From positions 72,490,938 to 72,554,937 of the forward strand of contig CM072513.1 of assembly GCA_036898135.1 (NCBI GenBank): a DNA stretch of 64,000 bases, given 5' to 3'. Both the position numbers and the translations under genes were made by a program. A model generated the notes under the pieces. The model searched no databases. It was not told the origin of the DNA and worked only from the letters and a program-made list of their open reading frames with translations. Of this stretch, positions 11,734 through 23,966 are shown one piece after another. The stretch comes from Oncomelania hupensis. Taxonomy: Eukaryota; Mollusca; Gastropoda; Littorinimorpha; Pomatiopsidae. How positions within the stretch are numbered: position 1 is the stretch's first letter; each line of letters starts with the position of its first letter.

Positions 11734-11756
11734 ATAGAAGTGTCATTTAAACTTGG

Positions 11757-12122
11757 CACGAGTAAATGACCCTTGTTCGAAGGCTTTGTTTACTGTTGGC
11801 CAAAACGGGTATCGCCTAAAATTCGCATTGTTATCCTATTACACAACGATAAAGTGGGCTTTCGGTGCTCAAACCAAGTGTCAAAGTTTGAATTTTCCAG
11901 TTCGATTATGTCAGGGAGTGATTTCCCCTGTTTTAACGGTACATCAACGACATAGCCTGTGTGATCTTTGATCCTATTTCTGAGCTAACAAGGTGACTTG
12001 GAGAGTGCGTCTTTGGTGTCTGGGGTAGGGTAGGGACTATTTTATCAAACTTAAACTTAAAATTCTCAGGAGCAGTAAGCTTATTTTTTTAAACGGGTGC
12101 CGTTTACCGGCTTCGGTAGATG
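11757..12122 (+). repeat. F6 repeat, copy 1
   Basis: This is an unclassified repeat of about 370 bp with paralogues at 23523-23882 (same strand) and 28596-28990 (minus strand). Shared blocks are 'aaaattcgcattgttat', 'ctgttttaacggtacatcaa', 'tattttatcaa' and a 3' 'taccggctt.ggtagatg'. No ORF is conserved between the copies. It lies directly beside an RT-A 3' end. Confidence 0.8.
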
Positions 12123-12365
12123 GAAATTTTTTTTAGCTAAAAAGTGTTCACTAGTCGTTACTATTAATAGGCACAAAAATACGAAATAAATTATTATTGA
12201 ATTTTTTTTTTAATCCAAAGGAGTTATTTTGTTGTTGTAACTGTGAGATTTCTTTTTCTTCAGTGGGGGCAACACTCTTTGTGAGTGCTACAAGGATCTG
12301 TCGAAGGGGCGTGGTCATAGGTAGTCTATTTAACCTTTAAGACTGCGTGGCTGAGATTGTAGCTA

Positions 12366-12557
12366 GGGGCCGGGTAGCTCAGTTGGTAAGAGCGTCTTGC
12401 TAGTAACCGAAAGGTCGCTGGTTCGAATCCCGGATTGGTCAACGTGTGATCATATTATTTTCCCCTTTACCAACAACTGGCCCGCTGGTGTCAGTATAAA
12501 TCGGTCCAGTAGTCACCTATATGCGAAAGTGTCGTGTGACTATAATCTACAAACAAC
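12366..12557 (+). mobile_element. F2 tRNA-derived SINE
   Basis: This is a full F2 copy with the same A and B boxes as its sisters. 'attgtagct' immediately before and after it is a target-site duplication (about 12356-12364 and 12558-12566). Confidence 0.92.
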
Positions 12558-12921
12558 ATTGTAGCTGAGGCCTACGATAGAGAGGAGTACTCCGAGAGTC
12601 TCATCTACGCTGTGTGAACTCTAGACCGAGAGCTAGAGACAGGGAGAACAAAGGGAGAGGCACGTTTACCTTCAGTTTAGTTTGAACCCACTCCCCACAA
12701 GTTGGCACGGTGCCTATCTTCCTTGTTATTATGGTCCACTTATCACGGTCAATTTCCTGACCTTTCTACCACCAAGTCTGAGTTGAAATCGCCGTGCCTT
12801 TTGACTACCTTTAGAGCAAACAGCTGTCGACAGTTGTTTGGATAATGTGTACGTTTGAAGGAATTCGAATTGAATGAATTCAACTGAATGACCTTGGAAT
12901 TCGACTGAATGACGACATAGA

Positions 12922-12925
<4 letters not shown>

Positions 12926-12984
<59 letters not shown>

Positions 12985-13045
12985 GGGGAGGTAGAGAGAG
13001 AGAGAGAGGAAGGTGCAGCGAGGGAGAGAGCGAAAGAGAGAGATA
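12926..13045. repeat. (GA)n microsatellite
   Basis: This is a long, slightly impure GA run. The overlapping minus-strand ORFs (12729-13079) encode Ser/Leu repeats and are artefacts. Confidence 0.95.
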
Positions 13046-13079
13046 GGGGATGAAGGAGAGGGGGGTTATTAGCATACAT

Positions 13080-13285
13080 TCAGGAAGATCGCTGTTAGAA
13101 GATGGAAAGGAAATCGATTTTTTTAAACATTTTAAATTATTAAGGGGTTGGGGAGTGAACCAGAGTACTAGGAGAAACCCCTCGATGATCTCAAAAGTCT
13201 AGTACCAAAAGACACCAAAGTTCATCGTCCCCTGCGGGATTCGAAACCGCGACTTTCAGTATAGGAACCCAGACGAACTTGTCTT
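13080..13285 (-). mobile_element. F4 tRNA-derived SINE, partial
   Basis: The reverse complement has a degraded tRNA-like head with a B-box-like 'ggtttcgaatccc' near 13240, followed by body sequence shared with 16895-17270. It is older than the 16.9-kb copy, judging from mismatches. Confidence 0.75.
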
Positions 13286-13439
13286 ACTTTTCTGTCACAA
13301 TTTTCAATAATTTCTCTCGAGGACTGTGATTTAGCTTTGCGTCCTCGTCTACAAAACAATTATCGTTTTGTCGTGTAGCTTGGTATTGCGATTCCAGTTG
13401 GTCTTTACGCATTCACAAATCCAAATCTTTTGAAATTAT

Positions 13440-13840
13440 GAGACAGCTGTCAGCTCAGTGGTATACGCCGTGTACTCAAATGTCAGATGATAACATTGCA
13501 ATCTGGGCAGACAGTGGTTCAAACGCCGTTCACGGCGTGGGAAAGACTATCAACACAAACAGAACCTTGAGACAATGTGCTCCTATTCCTTCGGATGAGA
13601 GTATGAACCGAGGTCGAGTCGGTGCAAGCACACATTCCATCGCACGGACTTTAAAGATCCTAGACTGGTGAGTTGCCAGCTACACAACTACTCCCAGCAC
13701 GAACTACGTCCCTTCTACTCATCCCCGGTCTCCCAGGATGAGCACATGGGCGCCTCGGGCGGCTTGAGTTAGATCCTGTATCGCCCAGCGCCTTGAGCGG
13801 CTCTTGAGCTCAAAAAGTGCTAAGCTTATATGAAAGTGAT
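13440..13840 (+). mobile_element. F3 tRNA-headed SINE
   Basis: It begins with a tRNA-like head: an A-box-like 'cagctcagtggtata' near 13450 and a B-box-like 'gtggttcaaac' near 13514. It ends with 'cagcgccttgagcggctctt', the 3' segment shared by all F3 copies. The open frame 13438-13671 lies inside the SINE and is not a gene. Confidence 0.8.
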
Positions 13841-13857
13841 TCCTATCTTCTATCTTC

Positions 13858-15048
13858 CCCCATAACTCGGAGGTCGTAGGGGCACCACAGATGATCGTTT
13901 AACCAGCGTACTCCATCTTTCCCTGACCTAAGCAACCCTGATTGTTTCGCTCAGTGTCAAACCAGTCCATTTTTGAATGTTGTCCTCCCACCTCTTTTTA
14001 GGTCTCCCTCCTCTTCTACCTCCTTGCACCGTGCCTTGCAGGATGGTCTTTGCAAAACCTGATGATCTGTGAGCAGGTCATCGTGTTGTCCAATGGCTTG
14101 TGTGATGGTCTGTCGGACTTCGTCGTTGGTGATGTGTTGGGTATAGGAAATGCCCAGAAGTCTTCTGTAGCACCTCATCTCCATGCTTTGTATTCTTCGT
14201 TGGAGATCTGCTGTGAGGGTCCATGTTTCGCAAGCATATAGGAAGATGGAGATGACAAGGGAGCGCAGCAGACTTACCTTGGGATTTAGACTGATGGTCC
14301 TGCCTTTCCAAATGGGCTTCAAACTTTTCAGGACAGCAGTTGTTTGTGCGATCCTGGAGATGACTTCCTGTCGGGACCCATTGTCTGATACAGTGGCTCC
14401 TAAATATTTGAAGCTATGCACTGTGTTGATGATGCCTTTGGTGTTATTGGTCATCATTTTGGTCTTCTCTGCACTTATTTCCATTCTATAGGCTCTGAAG
14501 GTGGTGTCAAGCCTCTGTACCAACTGTTCAAGTTCTTGTTCTTCTCCAGCCAATCCATCATTGTAATCAGCAAAACGGAGGTTGGAGATTGCTCTACCCC
14601 CTATGCTGACTGTGGTTTCGTGATCTGTAAGTGCATTTGACATGATGCACTTTAGGAAGATGTTAAAGAGTGTTGGAGAAAGTAGGCATTCTTGACACAC
14701 ACCGATTGTTGTTTTGAACCAGTTTTTGATGACACTATTGTGGAGGACTGCACTGGTAGTCTTGTCATACAGGCTTTTGATGACTTCAATAATTTTAGGG
14801 CTGATATTGTACGCTCCCATGATTGCCCACAGAGCTGCATGCCAGACGGTTTCTTGAAGTCTAAAAACACATGACATAGATGTTATTGGTGCTGTAGGTA
14901 TTTCTCGCAGATTTATCTGAGGTTGAAAATATGCTTAGTGGTACATCGTCCTGGCCTGAATCCTGCTTGTTCTTCAGCTGGGATTTGTTCAGTTTGGGAT
15001 TTCAACCTGTTGAGTATTATTTTCATGAGGGCTTTGCTGATGAGGTTG
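13858..15048 (-). pseudogene. RT-A non-LTR retrotransposon, long minus-strand copy
   Basis: A 306-codon open frame (13957-14877) covers the RT palm and thumb through the C-terminal 'GRTTFKNGL' segment. Further RT sequence, with stops, extends to 15048 on the 5' side. The catalytic box is FADY instead of FADD (about 14565-14576), so one metal-binding aspartate is lost and the enzyme would be inactive. No endonuclease domain is present, as expected of a 5'-truncated copy. A TATC-rich tail flanks the 3' end at about 13842-13857. It is the longest uninterrupted RT-A frame after the copy at 23967. Confidence 0.88.
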
Positions 15049-15177
15049 AAATAATGTAATATTGTAATAGCTACATGAACAAATAAATTTTACATAATTA
15101 TTATAATCTTCTTTAAAAACAATTGGTTTAATATGTAGCCAAAATAATGTATGTATTTATTTAATTAATATTGTTCT

Positions 15178-15236
15178 TAAATAGCGCTTTTACAGTTCAA
15201 GAGCTGCTCAAGGCGCCGGTCGATACAGGGACAAAT
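15178..15236 (-). mobile_element. F3 3'-end fragment
   Basis: It contains the inverted F3 terminus ('agcgctttt', 'aagagctgctcaaggcgcc'). Confidence 0.7.
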
Positions 15237-15274
15237 TAAATAAAAGTGAGATTTCGCTAATACATTCATTAAAT

Positions 15275-15276
<2 letters not shown>

Positions 15277-15364
<88 letters not shown>
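15277..15364. repeat. (GAAA)n microsatellite
   Basis: About 22 near-perfect tetranucleotide units lie just downstream of the F3 fragment; a minus-strand frame through it encodes Phe/Leu/Ser repeats only. From 15365 to 15997 I see nothing recognisable. Confidence 0.95.
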
Positions 15365-15997
15365 GAATAAAAATAGAAAATTCACAGCTTTGTCACATTT
15401 TTTTGTTGGCTTATATATATATAACAAAGCGAATGTTGAGGTAAATCCATTCTCACGAAAAATAAACACATCTTAGACCCGAGCAACTTTAAACCATGTC
15501 AGATTGAATCTCTAATCTTATATTGTCAATAACATCAACAACATTAACACCTGGACACACGACCATAGCACAGCCGAAATTGGTGTCAGTGTCAATGACC
15601 TATTAACTAACAAACAGAATACAAATCAATCACAGTTACGCCTAAGTCTGTCTATTAAAATTGTTTAATTTCTTCGGCGAATCGCAGGTTCTTGGCGAAA
15701 CAGGACGCATCTTTGATTAGAGTTGAGTTTTGTGAGGAATGTAATCCGTAATTTAGCGGAAGTATTGTAATTTCAATTCAGGGAGACGATTGCATTTTCT
15801 TACAGTATTTGTCGCAATCTGCTATCCATCTAATATTAGTATATTTTAGTCATGATGTCAAAATGGACTGTGTGTTGAGTCGAGCATAACACAGTTTGCA
15901 AGGAGATCAAATCTGTCTACAGTACAAAACATAAAATAGGGTCAGTTGTAGGATAGGTAACTCATGCTTCATTTACCAGACACCACCATCCACCAAC

Positions 15998-16058
15998 CTC
16001 ACCTCTCTCTCTCTATCTGTCTCTCTCGCTCGCTCGCTTTCTCTCCCTCTCCCTCCCT

Positions 16059-16093
<35 letters not shown>
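15998..16093. repeat. (CT)n microsatellite
   Basis: This is an imperfect CT/CTTT/CCCT tract. The ORF at 15964-16158 is a product of it. Confidence 0.93.
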
Positions 16094-16101
<8 letters not shown>

Positions 16102-16271
16102 CGCATACGAACAAACTATAGAGAGAGAACAAAACGGAAGACCGCCCGTTTCTTTTGATTATGAGTAGAAGAACAGAAGAAGGACCGCTGATCCTTGCTT
16201 AAACCTGGAGATCGAACTGGGAAGTATTGTGCATAATCAAAGACATTGTGATTTGGCACTTGTCGGGTCCT

Positions 16272-16375
16272 TTTAGTTTAGTTTATGTTGTCACATAGCG
16301 CTGTTCCGACCAGCTCGAGAGCTGCTCAAGGCGCTGACGGGAAAAGGGCCTGACCCGAGGCGCCCACTTAGCCTA
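16272..16375 (-). mobile_element. F3 fragment
   Basis: This is the inverted F3 3' segment: 'tagcgctgttccgaccagct', 'gagctgctcaaggcgc' and 'gaggcgcccactt'. Confidence 0.75.
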
Positions 16376-16494
16376 TACTTTTGCAAACATTTTTCTCAGT
16401 CGTATAATCAAATGTACTTTTTAATAAAACTAAACACAACAGGATTTTATGTTATCCGAAACTCATGTTAAATAGATGGTAGATCGGAATGTGT

Positions 16495-16585
16495 TTGTGT
16501 GTGTGGGGGGGGGGGTGGGTGGGTGGGTGGGTGGGTGGGGAGAAGGGGGTTGAGGTGTGTGTTGAAGGTTAGTAGTGCGGGGGTG
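16495..16585. repeat. G/T-rich tract with (GGGT)n
   Basis: Runs of G separated by single T residues (for example 'gggtgggtgggtgggtgggt') match the G-quadruplex pattern G3+N1-7 four times over. Confidence 0.85.
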
Positions 16586-16785
16586 GGGTTGGCAATGGAG
16601 TGATGATAGTTTGGATGAGGCTATATTTTTCTTCTTCAGAACGTGTCCGAAACTCCAGTACCTAATAGAACATCCGCTATTGGAACAAATTATTTACAGA
16701 CAAAAAATATTAACACTATATTATCAGACAGCATAATGATGTAAAGAACAGTGTAGCTGATAATGAATTGATGCTCAAAATTAAA

Positions 16786-16833
16786 TAATAATAATAATAC
16801 TAATAATACTAATACTAATAATACTAATAATAC

Positions 16834-16876
<43 letters not shown>

Positions 16877-16890
16877 TATTATAATAATAA
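16786..16890. repeat. (TAA)n / (TAC)n microsatellite
   Basis: This tract adjoins the 3' end of the minus-strand F4 SINE and probably grew from its A/T-rich tail. Confidence 0.9.
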
Positions 16891-16894
16891 TACA

Positions 16895-17270
16895 AGATAT
16901 AGCGCTATATACGCGCCTTTCCCCAAATCAATCAGGCTCAAAGCGCGGCGATCTATACCAACATACATGCTCACCCGTCTCATCCACCCTCACACACATC
17001 CATCACTCAAACAGGTGGTGTAAAGGCAAGAAGATCGCTATTAGAAGACGGAAAGAAAATCGAAATGTTTATTTTCGAAATTTTTTTTATATTGACTGCC
17101 TCCTGTACCATTATTGAAGGGAGGGAGGAAACCGGAGTGCCCGGAGAAAACCCTCGGTGACCTCAATAGTCTCGTACCTAAGTCACATACGTTCGCCCCT
17201 TGCGGGAATCGAACCCGCGACCTTCGGCATAGAAAACCGGCGACTTATCCACTGCGCCACGAGGCCACCC
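16895..17270 (-). mobile_element. F4 tRNA-derived SINE, full copy
   Basis: On the minus strand the head reads 'tggcgcagtggataag' (A box) and 'gggttcgattcccgc' (B box) and resembles tRNA-Arg with a TCT-like anticodon loop. The body includes the segment shared with copies at 13080 and 18172. The 3' end carries 'tatatagcgctatat' and then a (TTA)n tail. The frame at 17114-17305 is a shadow of the SINE. Confidence 0.87.
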
Positions 17271-18018
17271 CAAAATTGCATCTATTATATGGTGTAATCG
17301 CATAGGATACTTGTTATAATTGTAATTGTACTTTTAATATTATGATGTTGATCTTTCAATGTTAAGAGTTAAATTGTGTAATAGACTTCCTTTTTTTAGG
17401 TTTAAAAAAATTATTTTGGAGAAAAATATAAAGTCTAATATCACTTAATTAATGAACTGACTACAAATAAATAACAATTGTAAAGTAAAAAGGAGTATGC
17501 GGTTAAAAATGAATCTATTCAAGGTTAAAATAATTTGATTGTATAATTATCTTAAAATAATTTGATTGTATAATTATCTTGAAATGTGAAGTGCGTGGGC
17601 GCGGCGTCAATTTTAAATAGTTCAGCAATTGAAGTTTAGCGCGTGACATGCGCGAGACTTCCTGTGAGTGACAGCTGACTGAGACTGGTATCAATTTCAG
17701 GGTTAGGCCACTGTCGCAAGGTCACTAACATAATAATAATAATATTAATAATAATTAGTTATGTTACGATTGTCACATGCGCACATTGCGTACAGCGTAA
17801 CTGAGATTTAGATGTTTACTCCCTAGTCAGTCTCAGCAGACTATTATGCTGTGGCCTGCTCTTGAAAGGATGCAGATTTGCTTGACGTGTATAGTCACGT
17901 GGTCTCTACGACAGTCGCCTGGTCAGCTTCACTGCCTCACTCTCATTCTCATCGAACTAGAGAGAGAGAGAGAGAAATAGAAAGCCCTGACTGGCTCGTG
18001 TGTGGTCAAAGGATAGAC
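17271..18018. other. Intergenic DNA with a small tandem duplication
   Basis: At about 17525-17582 a 28-bp unit containing 'aataatttgattgtataatt' is present twice in tandem. An inverted pair of 'gactgagact'-like motifs lies near 17685 and 17835. No gene was seen. Confidence 0.6.
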
Positions 18019-18021
18019 CTC

Positions 18022-18091
<70 letters not shown>

Positions 18092-18150
18092 ACATCATCA
18101 TCATCATCATCATCATTATCATCATTATCACCAACATCATCATCATCATA
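18019..18150. repeat. (ATC)n microsatellite
   Basis: This is a long trinucleotide run, translated as poly-Ile in one frame. It is not coding. Confidence 0.97.
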
Positions 18151-18171
18151 ATGGATAGCTATTTTTCCTCA

Positions 18172-18880
18172 CCTCACTAATCAGGCTCAAAGCGCGACGA
18201 TCTGTACCAAACCATAAACGCTCACGTGCTAAACACACTTTCACATACACACCAAACACACCTCTATCACTCCCAAATATGTGCATGGAAGTCGCTATTA
18301 GAACAGGGAAAAGGAATCGAATGTTACCCGTTACCATTATTATTAAATGGAAGGAGGAAACTGGATTGCCCGGAGAAAACCCTCGGTGAGTTGAATAGTC
18401 TCATGCCTAATGGTCATGCCACACGAGCGTCAAATCTTGAATCCAATTCATGAAATCACGACAAAATCCCTTGATTGTCGTGTGGCACTCTATGCATCGC
18501 GAATCCAGATTCTTTGAATTGGCTCCGATTGCCGACTTTCAACATGTTCTAATTCCACGAGTCTCGATTGTGTGATTCGGACCTTTTGGCCAATGAGAAG
18601 CAGAATACGAATCACGTGATCACAACACACGTACAGCAAAACTTCAAGACCAATAACCCTCAAGTTTGACTCGATGTGCGACTTTCGTGTGGCACTGCGC
18701 GATTCAAGTCAAAATGAAATTCCGAACTTCGAAGTCAAAAATCGCTCCGATTCGCGTCAAGTCCAGTAGATTGGACGCTCGTGTGGCATGGGCTTAAGTC
18801 ACAGAAGTTTGCCTCTTTGCGGTAATCAAACAAACCCGCGATCGCTTTGCCTAGGCAACATCTGCGCCACAAGTCACCCT
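18172..18880 (-). mobile_element. F4 SINE copy split by a MITE
   Basis: Two pieces of one F4 copy lie at 18172-18410 and 18795-18880. The right piece has the decayed tRNA head (B-box remnant near 18830, 'tctgcgccac' near 18865). The pieces join precisely when the insertion 18411-18794 is ignored, by comparison with 17085-17270. Confidence 0.85.
18411..18794. mobile_element. MITE, PIF/Harbinger-like (inferred)
   Basis: This 384-bp insertion within F4 has 17-bp perfect terminal inverted repeats, 'catgccacacgagcgtc', at 18415-18431 and 18774-18790. TAA on both sides (18408-18410, 18795-18797) is a 3-bp target duplication, which fits the TWA preference of PIF/Harbinger transposons. Internal copies of 'cgtgtggcac' at about 18480 and 18685 form sub-terminal repeats. 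There is no transposase, so it depends on another element. Confidence 0.75.
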
Positions 18881-19117
18881 AAGGACAGACTTCTTCGCAA
18901 GACTGAATATGGAGCAGGCATAAAAGGCTGGGCTACGCTGTGTGCTAAACACTGTTGACTATGTTTTTAAATGTGCTCCATTACACGCTTAATTGTTTCC
19001 TGTGTTACAAAATGTGATGGATCATTAAAAAAAATAATAATAACAGTTGTGGATTTTTTCTTCCTGTTGGTTTTTTATCAGTATATACACATTTTTTTTG
19101 CTAATAGTTACGACAAT
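18881..19117. other. Unassigned intergenic DNA
   Basis: No feature was seen. Confidence 0.5.
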
Positions 19118-19140
19118 GATGATGATGATGCTTGTGATTG

Positions 19141-19176
<36 letters not shown>

Positions 19177-19206
19177 CGATGATGATGATGATGATGATTG
19201 TGATTG

Positions 19207-19263
<57 letters not shown>
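19118..19263. repeat. (GAT)n microsatellite
   Basis: This trinucleotide array gives poly-Asp, poly-Met, poly-His and poly-Ile frames on both strands; all of these ORFs are artefacts. Confidence 0.97.
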
Positions 19264-20098
19264 CCATGGTGATGCCCATGGTGATGAAAATAAACATCGA
19301 ATAACATGCGTGACGTGTTAAGGGGTGGTGTCTGGGACTGGGGATGGAGCAGTATGAAATTCCGTGGGTTGAAGCTAAGAGCGCGAGCGAGGGAAGTGGG
19401 GTTGAGGAAGAGAAGAGGGGTGGAGAGAGAGAGGAGAGAAGGGCTATAGGGAGCGACAAGTTAAAAGAGTATAAACACAACTGGCAACACGACACAATAT
19501 CAAAGCAAATTTATCGTTGAAATTAAAACATCAAATTTCATGTACAGTATTGTCAGTTAGTCAGTTACCACTTAAAATTCCTAATTTATGTATATTTAAA
19601 ATGTATTATGAAGGCTATGTAATTTAAAAAAATAAAATAATGCATGTATACTAAAAGTCAATAAATTATTTAAATCATATACAAGGAGTCTCATCGTGTG
19701 TGTACGTGTAGGCAAATCAGTCTTAAACATGAAAAAAAAGTCATCATAGAAATGTGATAAATGTAGTCTTTAAGTGTATGTACAAAACATGGACGAGAGA
19801 CAGAAAAGCTGAATTTCATTGTATACATTGGGTATTGCAATTATGTTTGCAACAATGTGTCATGTCTCTAAGTGTAGGTCTTCATGTCAACCAAAGTCAG
19901 TATGTTGGATATTATAGGTGCAGCTAACATTACCGCTTGATTTACAGTGTGTAAACAAATCGTCCGTTCCGCGTCTCCTCAAATTTCACCCCAAGGTCAT
20001 GAATGGTCAATTGCAGGCCCCTGACACGCTGCCTGCTATCAATCAGTACTGCAGGGTATTTTTGTTTGTGTGTGTGAGAGAGAGAGAGAGAGCTACAG

Positions 20099-20157
<59 letters not shown>

Positions 20158-21589
20158 GTGTGTGTGTGGGTGTGTGTTTGAAAGAGTATATGAGGGAATG
20201 TATGTGTGTGTCGCGATACAAGGGCCTATTCTACATGCAACTTCGATATTCTGCCTTTAGTCCAGACAATGCGTCATAGACAATAGTTCATAGACAGTGA
20301 CGATAATATTGTTTTCAGAATGACGCAGTGTTCGACATTTTTTTTTTTTTTTTTTTTAGTGTTTTATTTTTAGAATTGTTGTTACCATAGACAATTTGTG
20401 TACCATCCTTTCGATTGGCTGAATGTGAAAATTATACGTTGGGAAAACCATTCGAGCGACCATCTTTGAGGGCAAGAAACGTATGTTCACGCCAGACCAC
20501 TATTTCGGATTACAGAGGTCATAAATTTGGTTCGAAAAGCTCGTCTCATCCTAAACAACACGTGTCGTAAACACAACAAACGAATCCTGAGCTGGTAAGT
20601 TAAGATTCGATGTGTGAAGCTAAGAAATGGGTAGTCTTGTGCTTGTGTCCATTGCGCCATGCGAATCATTCATCGTCCTTCATCTAGGTGATTCGTTATA
20701 ATTCTTCAATGTATGCAATTTATAGGGTAGTAGTTATTTTAACATGTTGTGCTCAATTCATATAAATTCTTCAATGCGTGAAATTTAACATGTTTGGCTT
20801 AGTTCATAAAGAACGTTGTTGCCGTCTTGATCATTGGAACAGTGTGGATGAACAGCGAGGAAAGAACATTATTGTGTTTTGAGAATAAGATACAATAACC
20901 CGTGATTATGCAGGGTTCTTATTCAAACAACGTCAACGGCGTTCCTCGCTGGTCATTCAACGGGATGCGGATTCTGTACTTAGTCCCTGTTATTTGTCTG
21001 TGCCCAGGGAAAGGATTTCTTCTTCTTTTCTTGTAGTTCCTGACTGGACTCCTGACATGATCATTTTAATCTACCTCCACCCTCAACGCCTATTCTTCTA
21101 ATGACATGGGCTTCGCCACATCCTTGACGCCCATGTGAAGTCAGCTGGACGACATATCATCCTCCTGGCCAAGCGTGAGGACAGAGACTGATTAAAACTG
21201 TAGGGGCAACAACTCAAGTTTAACAACAGTTCTTCTTATTCGTCAGAGATCTCCATGCCAGCTAAGTGTCAATAACATTATCCATAAGAACCTTGTCATC
21301 ACGGGTTCATCGTATCACATCATATGAAATAAATATCATCTACCATCAACGAGTGGTACTCTTTTTTAGTTGTAAAAAAGCAAACAGGACGAATGAATAG
21401 CCAATAATTTCTTTTATACTTTATTTTCTATTTCTCAACATTATTTTCTTGTTTGTTATCGACTTTTGGACATAGTAAGAAGAGGAAATTGATTCTATTA
21501 TTCAGTCTGTTCATTCACCCTTTAACATCAATATATATTAATATAAATATATATATATAACGCGACAGTGTGTGTGTATATTATATATT

Positions 21590-21634
<45 letters not shown>

Positions 21635-22110
21635 ACGTTTGTGTGTGTGTGAGAGAGAGCAGTAATTCAAGGGAACTTCTCTGTGTGTGCGAATGTGTGT
21701 CTGTGTGTGTGTGAGAGAATATGTGTGAGGGGATGGGGGAATATGCCTAAGTGTGTGTGTGTGTGTGTGTGTGTGTGTCAGAGAGAGAGATATATATATT
21801 ACAGGACGTTAGAATGTCAATTATATCATCGGGTATTTCCGCCGTACAGTAAGGAAAGAAAAGTAAGTTATCAGCGTCATATATTTTCATAGATAAAAAC
21901 AAAATAATCTTATATTAATAGAGTTGCCGTAGGCCTAAGCCGCATCAGAGGATGACCAACATTAGTCATTGTATCTTCTTACTCTTTGATCACAACATTT
22001 ACCACCAGAGGACAGTAACATATATTATCTGATTGTACTGTTTTAATAGCACTGTTCAAAGAAACAAGAACTTATTGTATCTTCAAAAGACTATCTTGCA
22101 TAATGGATAT
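19264..22110. other. Intergenic DNA with GA/GT microsatellites
   Basis: Microsatellites are (GA)n/(GT)n at 20075-20180, T17 at 20340-20357, (GA)n at 21593-21632 and (GT)n at 21751-21779. A loose dimer of about 65 bp lies at 20695-20810 ('aattcttcaatg.g'). No coding region was recognised. Confidence 0.6.
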
Positions 22111-22231
22111 TCCAGGACATTGCGGGTGACATTGTCGGAACAGAGCTACATGAAAGTGTTATCTTGCAGAGTTCGATGTTACAGAACATTGCGAGTGACA
22201 TTGTTGGAACAGAGCTATATGTAAGGTGTTA
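22111..22231 (+). repeat. Tandem duplication, 70-bp unit
   Basis: Two units share 'gtgacattgt' and 'ggaacagagcta'. The origin is unknown. Confidence 0.75.
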
Positions 22232-22254
22232 TATTTAGGATGTTTGTTTGTTTG

Positions 22255-22880
22255 TTTGTTGATCATCTGATCATATCACTCCCCTTCTACATTCACTCCA
22301 CTGGGTTCCAGTGTCTCATTGAATTATCTACAAAATCGCTATTTTCTGTTACAAGTGCGTCCATGGCTTAGCCCCTTCCTACCTCATTCAGAACATTCAA
22401 TTCTATAAGCCTTCTAGAAATCCTCGTTCTTCCTCTGACACCCTCATGCTTCACATACCCCGCTACAAACTCTCCTCTGCTGGCCGTCGATCTTTCTCAG
22501 TGCTTGGCCCTTCAACTTTGAACTCTCTTCCCCTCTCTCCTCGCAGCTCTCCAAACATAGCTGCTTTCATATCCAACTTGAAAACTCATCTCTTCCTTAA
22601 ATGTTTCTGATCTTGCCTTCCATCATCATCGTCGTCATTCCTCCATTTGTTTTGATTTGTGTTTGTTTTGATTCAGACCACCGGCCGCCACCACCCACTT
22701 AATCACCCCTCCTTAGCTCTCCCCTCCTCCCTCCTTCCCCCGTCTCTTATTCGTTAGCAAGTGTCTGATTTTATTTTGTATGAAACCGGATGTTTAGAAT
22801 GAATGCGTGAGTACTGCGCTTTGAACTGATATTGTTCATTGGGAAAAAGCGCTATATAAATATCCTTATTATTATTATGT
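22255..22880 (+). pseudogene. CR1-like LINE, 3' end
   Basis: The plus frame ending with TGA at 22608-22610 encodes the conserved C-terminus of CR1/L2-type reverse transcriptases: an 'LHWVPVS' block near 22298, 'IYKIAIFCYKCVHGLAPSYL' near 22325, 'GRRSFSVLGPSTLNSLPLS' near 22480 and 'FISNLKTHLF' near 22570. An in-frame stop just before 'IIYKIA' shows decay. The 3' UTR ends at 'gcgctatataaatat' and a (TTA)n-like tail, a common LINE terminus. Catalytic domains are missing because of 5' truncation. Confidence 0.85.
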
Positions 22881-23514
22881 ATTATTGTTGCTGTTTGCCT
22901 AAAATCACATTAATGTGAAAAGACATTAAATTAACCAAAAAAATTGAATTGCATTGTACTGCCAAACAACAATCGTTTGATCAAATAAAGAGGTTTGTGC
23001 TTACACGCCTCATCAAAGCAGGCTCAAAGTGCTGGACAAATTCAAATTATGTAATCAAATAGGGAGGAGCTATCGTTGAAAGTGCCAAGATTTAATCTGA
23101 CAAAAAAACAAAAAAAAACAAAACAGGTGGTCATGCCAGAAACGCAGTAACACTGCTACTGGCACGTGCAGCACGACATTAACCCATTTTCACTGACCTG
23201 CCACACTCGCTCACTGTCGCCCCTGGGCACAAACGAGTTCATTTTACGGATGACGTCATTTTAACCCAGTTATGTCATTGACAGTGGGTTGTTACTTCCA
23301 AGCCGTTGTCAATGGACAGAGCTGACGGTTTAGTAGCGTCAATTTTTTATAAGTCAAATCAAGGAATGTTATTGTCAAAGCATACATAATAGGAATATAA
23401 ATCTTAATCAAATTACAACATAGGCATAGGCATATTTTTACACCATAATAGGCATAAACGTTAAGGGACCAAATGAGACAATGTTTACAAAGCGTTCAAC
23501 TGCGACAGTACAGA
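22881..23514. other. Unassigned intergenic DNA
   Basis: A short 'caggctcaaagtgct' at about 23020 resembles an F4 fragment. Nothing else was seen. Confidence 0.45.
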
Positions 23515-23522
23515 TATGTATG

Positions 23523-23882
23523 TCCTTGAGTAAAAGGCCCCTAATCCAAGGCTTTATTTGCTTTTGGCGAAAACGGGTTGACCTTAAAATTCGCATTGTT
23601 ATTGCATTTAAACCGTGAGAAAGTGGACTTTTGTTGCTCAAATCAGCCGCTAAAGCTTGAATTTTCCATTTCGGTTCTGACAGGAAAAGATTGTCCCTGT
23701 TTTAACGGTACATCAATACCACAGCCGTGTGACCTTGGACCTTATTTCTGATGACCCACGCGGCTTGAAGAGCGAGTCTTTCGTGTCTGGGATAGGATAG
23801 GATCTATTTTATCAACCTAAAACGAAAAATCTTAGGGGAAATTTTTGGTAAAGTTTTTTGCCTCTTACCGGCTTTGATAGAT
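23523..23882 (+). repeat. F6 repeat, copy 2
   Basis: It is collinear with 11757-12122 over its full length and is followed immediately by the inverted RT-A tail segment. Confidence 0.82.
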
Positions 23883-23883
23883 G

Positions 23884-23966
23884 TCGTCCTATTCTCTTAG
23901 ACCTCTTTGCCCTGCAAGTGCAAAGTTATCCTATTCCTATTCTATCCTATCCCGTAACTCGAAGGA
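23884..23966 (-). repeat. RT-A tail plus linker, inverted
   Basis: This is the reverse complement of 28486-28573: the last RT-A codons ('ccttcgagttacgggatagg'), the GATAG tail and a linker containing 'cacttgcagggcaaagagg'. It ends where the plus-strand RT-A copy begins. Confidence 0.85.

Noticed and set aside
19025..19495. Long ORFs of poly-Asp, poly-Met, poly-Ile and poly-His
   Set aside because: Produced by the GAT repeat in different frames.
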